From Treponema sp. UBA4307 (GTDB lineage: Bacteria > Spirochaetota > Spirochaetia > Treponematales > Treponemataceae): 47,168 nt of DNA. The stretch is from contig DGUP01000007.1 of assembly GCA_002394685.1 (NCBI GenBank), positions 1-47,168 on the forward strand, read 5' to 3'. A model generated the notes under the pieces. The model worked only from the letters and a program-made list of their open reading frames with translations. It did not search any database and had not been told where the DNA came from. The translations under genes were made by a program, and so were the position numbers. Shown here one piece after another: positions 43,563-47,168 of the stretch; positions within the stretch are counted from its first letter, which is position 1; every line of letters starts with the position of its first letter.

Positions 43563-45047
43563 TCAGCCAAATGTAGCAATAAATACACCTGCTGCAATTG
43601 CAGTACCAATAACACCTGATACATTAGGTCCCATGGCATTCATCAAAAGGAAGTTTGAAGGATCTGATTCAAGTCCTACTTTATTTGATACGCGGGCAGC
43701 CATTGGTACGGCAGAAACACCTGCAGATCCAATAAGAGGATTAATCTTCTTATCCTTTGGAAGGAATAAGTTCATAAGTTTGGCCATTAAAACTCCACCT
43801 GCAGTAGCAACACAGAAAGCAACAAGACCAAGAACGATAATACCTCCTGAACGTCCGTTGATAATCTTTTCCGGAGTCATCTGTGAACCTACTCCAAGAG
43901 AAAGGAGAATTGAAACAATATTCATCATTTCATTTTCCATTGTTTTGGAAATACGTTCTACTACACCACACTGCTTTGCAAAGTTACCAAATGCCAGCAT
44001 ACCAATAAGAGGAGCTGCAGTTGGAAGAAGGAGAATTGTCAGTACAAGAAGCAGGAGAGGGAAAAGAACTTTTTCAGTCTTGCTTACAGGACGAAGCTGA
44101 TCCATACGGATTGCTCTTTCCTTCTTTGTTGTAAGAAGTTTCATAATTGGAGGCTGAATCATTGGAACCAGAGCCATATATGAATATGCAGCAACAGCGA
44201 TTACAGCCATCAGCTCAGGTGCAAGTTTAGCACTTACATAAATTGATGTAGGACCGTCAGCACCACCAATAATTGCAATAGCAGCAGCCTGAAGAATATT
44301 GTAATCAAATACTCCACCAGGAACCAGGTTAAGAAGTGATACGCCAAAGAGTGTAAAGAATACACCAAGCTGAGCAGCACCACCTAAAAGTGCCATCTTA
44401 GGATTTGCAATAAGAGGTCCAAAGTCAGTCATTGCTCCAATACCCATGAAAATAAGCATTGGGAAGAATTCGTTTCCTACACCAGCCTTGTAAATGATTG
44501 CAAGCATACCATCTGGCAGGTCACCCATACCGGCACCAGGAATATTTACCAGGATTGTACCAAATCCAATTGGAATCAGAAGCAATGGTTCAAAACCACG
44601 TCCGGCTCCCAGATATACAATAAGGAAACCGATTGCAATCATGAGAAGATACTGCCAGCCAGGAGCGGTCTTTGCAAATTCATTTTCTGATTTTGCCTTA
44701 AGTTCAGCTTCATGGGCCTTTTCAGCTTCAGCAGCAGCAATTTCTTCAGGAGTTTCTGTGTGGATCATCTTATAAATACCTGTTGTATGCCAGATATTGA
44801 TAAGAAAATCTTTAGCATTAATATCGTGCTTACCGTTCCAGTCTTTTGTAGAAGGGATAATACGATTAATGCCGGAGTTCTGATCTGATGCAGATACATT
44901 AGCAACACTTGCTTCTACGGCTGCAGGAGAACTTGAATCCTGGGCATAAACCTTTTTTGTTACCAGAGACATAAGTCCTGCGATACCAAGGATTGCAATC
45001 ATTACAATCGCAATTTTTTTATTATTAATAGCTTTTGAATTAGGCAT
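43563..45047 (-). CDS. oadB: Sodium-pumping decarboxylase beta subunit with an N-terminal extension
   Basis: This 494-residue membrane protein matches OadB-type subunits from about residue 128 on (YLLMIAIGFLIVYLGAGRGFEPLLLIPIGFG, GGADGPTSIYVSAKLAPEL, FLLMNAMGPNVSGVIGTAIAAG). The conserved polar residues of the Na+ pathway are present. The beta subunit couples decarboxylation of carboxybiotin to Na+ export. The first ~125 residues are extra: a transmembrane or signal-like helix at 12-32 with a VYAQ cleavage-like site, then a long Ala/Glu/Lys-rich segment. This could stand in for part of the small gamma subunit, which is not seen in this window. AAAGGA lies 8 nt before the ATG, and oadA is 52 nt upstream. 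Confidence 0.92.
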   Translation of the reverse strand: MPNSKAINNKKIAIVMIAILGIAGLMSLVTKKVYAQDSSSPAAVEASVANVSASDQNSGINRIIPSTKDWNGKHDINAKDFLINIWHTTGIYKMIHTETPEEIAAAEAEKAHEAELKAKSENEFAKTAPGWQYLLMIAIGFLIVYLGAGRGFEPLLLIPIGFGTILVNIPGAGMGDLPDGMLAIIYKAGVGNEFFPMLIFMGIGAMTDFGPLIANPKMALLGGAAQLGVFFTLFGVSLLNLVPGGVFDYNILQAAAIAIIGGADGPTSIYVSAKLAPELMAVIAVAAYSYMALVPMIQPPIMKLLTTKKERAIRMDQLRPVSKTEKVLFPLLLLVLTILLLPTAAPLIGMLAFGNFAKQCGVVERISKTMENEMMNIVSILLSLGVGSQMTPEKIINGRSGGIIVLGLVAFCVATAGGVLMAKLMNLFLPKDKKINPLIGSAGVSAVPMAARVSNKVGLESDPSNFLLMNAMGPNVSGVIGTAIAAGVFIATFG

Positions 45048-45099
45048 TGTCTATTTCCTTTATTTATTTAGGGCAAGGAACCCCTGCCCCTTATAGCTT

Positions 45100-47168
45100 T
45101 TACTGAATTTCGGCAACAGGCTGACCATTTGCAAGCTGAGTGCCTACATTAGCCAGGAAGTGAACCTTACCATCGCATGGAGCCTTAATTTCAAGTTCCA
45201 TCTTCATAGATTCAATGATAACAATATTATCACCTTTCTTAACTGATGTGCCTTCATTTACAGCAGTTCTCAGGAATACGCCTGCAACAGGAGCATTTAC
45301 CTTTGTTCCGCCGTTGCTTACTGGAGCTGCAGCAGGGGTAGCAGGTGCAGGAGAAACTGGTGCAGCAGCAGGAGCTGGAGCAGCCTTAACAAGGCCACCG
45401 ATGGTAGCCAGAACCTGACCATTCTGAATCTGTGAACCAGTTGGTACTGAATATGTAATTGTTCCGGCTTCTGTAGCCTTTACTTCAAGTTCCATCTTCA
45501 TTGATTCAATGATGATTACAGTGTCACCCTTCTTTACTGCAGCACCGTTTGTAAAGCAGTGCTTAAGGAGAGTACCGGCAACAGGAGCCTTAACGTCAAC
45601 GCCGCCTGTTACTGCAGCAGCAGGAGCAGCCGGAGCAGCAGCTGGAGCTGAACCAGGAGCACCAACGCTTACATTGTATGCTGAACCATTAACATTGATG
45701 TTACCGTTTCCGTCTGATGTAACGTTATATGCAGAACCGTTAACAGTAATTGTATAAGAACCACCCTTTGCAGCCTTTGGAGCAGCAGCTTCAGGCTTTT
45801 TGCCGAATGTCTTTTCAGCATCAACAGGACCCTTTGAACGTTCTGCAAAGAACTTTGGAGCAACATTAGGGAACATAGCGTATGTGAGAGCATCTTCATC
45901 AGAACCGTCACCGCCCTTTTCCTTTGATTCAGCAACCATCTTGTCCCATTCAGGTTCAAGAAGGTCTGCAGGACGACAAGTTACAACCTTATCCATATTA
46001 TTCTGCTGAAGAGCCTTCTGTACCAGTTCTGCATTTGGTTCTGCAGGAAGCTTACCGAAGCGGCCAACCAGAAGATTTCTGAAATCCTGAGTCATTGTTG
46101 TGTAGCGGCCCATCATTACATTCATAACAGCCTGTGTACCAACAATCTGAGATGTAGGAGTTACAAGAGGAACATAACCTGCATCCTTGTGAACACGTGG
46201 AAGTTCTTCAAGAACAGCATCCATCTTGTCACCGGCACCCTGCTGCTTAAGCTGAGATTCAAGATTTGAAAGCATGCCGCCAGGAACCTGTGAAAGAAGA
46301 ATACGAGTATCTGCACCAAGGAATGCTGATTCCAGGGAAGCATAATGTTTGCGTACTTCACGGAAATACTTTGCAATTTCGAGGAGGGCAGCAGTATCAA
46401 GACCTGTATCCATTTCTGTACCCTTGAGCATTTCTACAACTGTTTCTGTTGGAGAATGAGAAGTACCCATAGACATAGAAGAAATTGCTGTATCAAGAAT
46501 ATCAGCACCAGCTTCTGCACCCTTAAGAAGAGTTGCTACAGAAAGACCTGTTGTTGCATGAGAGTGAATTTCTACAGGAAGATCTACCTTTGCCTTAATA
46601 GCCTTTACAAGATCATATGCAACATATGGCTTTAAAAGACCAGACATATCCTTAATACAAATTGAGTCTGCTCCAAAATCAGCATATGTTTTAGCAAGTT
46701 CTGCATATTTTTCGATTGTGTGGTAAGGAGTAACGGCATAAGAAATAGCCATCTGAACGTGCTTACCTGTTTTCTTTGCAGCTTTTGTTGCACATTCCAT
46801 GTTACGTGGATCATTACATGCATCAAAGATACGGAACACATCAATACCGTTCTTTGCTGCTGTTTCAACGAACTTCTGAACAACATCATCAGCATAGTGA
46901 CGATATCCAAGAAGGTTCTGTGCACGGAGAAGCATCATAATCTTTGTATTAGGCATTGCAGCGTGAAGCTTGCGGAGGCGATCCCATGGATCTTCATTAA
47001 GGAAGCGGATACAAGAGTCATATGTAGCTCCACCCCATCCTTCTACAAATTTATAGCCGATTTTATCCAGCATTGGAGCAACTGGCAGCATATCAGCTGT
47101 TGTCATACGTGTAGCGTGAAGCGACTGATGTGCATCACGGATTGCAAGTTCTGTAATTCCAACTTTAG
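45100..47168 (-). CDS. oadA: Biotin-dependent decarboxylase alpha subunit with two biotinyl domains (5' partial)
   Basis: The frame stays open to the window edge, with the start outside; ~689 residues are visible. The carboxyltransferase TIM-barrel motifs are present: FRIFDACNDPRN, DSICIKDMSG (catalytic Lys), and EIHSHATTG (metal His pair). It matches oxaloacetate decarboxylase alpha or pyruvate carboxylase subunit B; the OadB partner downstream favours the decarboxylase. The C-terminus has two biotinyl domains, each with ESMKMELE, whose biotin lysines lie at codons 45496-45498 and 45202-45204. They are joined by Pro/Ala linkers and preceded by a duplicated NGSAYNV motif. One domain is the norm in this family. 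Confidence 0.93.
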   Translation of the reverse strand, partial: KVGITELAIRDAHQSLHATRMTTADMLPVAPMLDKIGYKFVEGWGGATYDSCIRFLNEDPWDRLRKLHAAMPNTKIMMLLRAQNLLGYRHYADDVVQKFVETAAKNGIDVFRIFDACNDPRNMECATKAAKKTGKHVQMAISYAVTPYHTIEKYAELAKTYADFGADSICIKDMSGLLKPYVAYDLVKAIKAKVDLPVEIHSHATTGLSVATLLKGAEAGADILDTAISSMSMGTSHSPTETVVEMLKGTEMDTGLDTAALLEIAKYFREVRKHYASLESAFLGADTRILLSQVPGGMLSNLESQLKQQGAGDKMDAVLEELPRVHKDAGYVPLVTPTSQIVGTQAVMNVMMGRYTTMTQDFRNLLVGRFGKLPAEPNAELVQKALQQNNMDKVVTCRPADLLEPEWDKMVAESKEKGGDGSDEDALTYAMFPNVAPKFFAERSKGPVDAEKTFGKKPEAAAPKAAKGGSYTITVNGSAYNVTSDGNGNINVNGSAYNVSVGAPGSAPAAAPAAPAAAVTGGVDVKAPVAGTLLKHCFTNGAAVKKGDTVIIIESMKMELEVKATEAGTITYSVPTGSQIQNGQVLATIGGLVKAAPAPAAAPVSPAPATPAAAPVSNGGTKVNAPVAGVFLRTAVNEGTSVKKGDNIVIIESMKMELEIKAPCDGKVHFLANVGTQLANGQPVAEIQ

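Noticed and set aside
43633..44100. 155-codon plus-strand open frame inside oadB
   Set aside because: It is antisense to conserved membrane segments; its composition (Pro/Arg/Ile rich) is what a reverse-read membrane gene gives.

Overview
The window looks like a chromosomal segment of a low-GC gut, rumen or oral Treponema-type spirochaete. The evidence is a cytidylate kinase fused to ribosomal protein S1, a ~900-residue GreA with a huge N-terminal extension, a FliG paralogue resembling spirochaetal FliG1, a sufCBDSU operon of the type found in treponemes, many TPR proteins and serine-rich lipoproteins, and an Na+-pumping decarboxylase. The assignment rests on gene content and protein features, not on a database search. 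I saw no phage, insertion sequence, CRISPR array, rRNA gene or replication origin.

Layout. 56-2479 (+) is a GH3 beta-glucosidase, separated by a bidirectional terminator from the minus-strand Fe-S assembly operon sufC-B-D-S-U (7645-2545). A tRNA-Arg(UCU) with its own promoter and terminator follows, then a lipoprotein and a membrane-anchored TPR protein. 9678-17920 (-) is a dense housekeeping run read as recA-folK-scpA-scpB-rluB-(cmk::rpsA)-GAF/AAA+ activator, combining recombination, folate, condensin loading, rRNA modification and translation. Upstream of it lie rpe and a TPR membrane protein. At 19.9 kb transcription diverges.

The plus-strand block 20.0-31.9 kb carries a TPR protein, giant GreA, a 2[4Fe-4S] ferredoxin missed by length-limited ORF calling, a small membrane protein, a LysM/M23 peptidase, a class A penicillin-binding protein, a small ParB-like protein lacking a DNA-binding domain, NAD synthetase and RlmJ. 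The minus-strand block 31.9-47.2 kb carries an outer-membrane beta-barrel protein, ClpB, a tocopherol-cyclase-like protein, a small conserved protein, an M16C protease overlapping fliG1, two paralogous SH3-like envelope proteins, and the beta and alpha subunits of a biotin-dependent decarboxylase (alpha cut by the window end).

The most interesting signals: (1) at 25486-25570 three hairpins can fold in mutually exclusive ways like an attenuator or sRNA, and one loop is an anti-Shine-Dalgarno-like C-rich tract; (2) several genes have a -10 box placed 7-10 nt before the ATG and no ribosome binding site, suggesting leaderless mRNAs; (3) a ParB/CTPase-like fold has its DNA-binding part replaced by a cationic amphipathic tail; (4) the decarboxylase alpha subunit has two tandem biotinyl domains; (5) there is a perfect 10-bp inverted repeat in front of suf; (6) an internal ribosome binding site at the S1 boundary of cmk::rpsA could release free S1.
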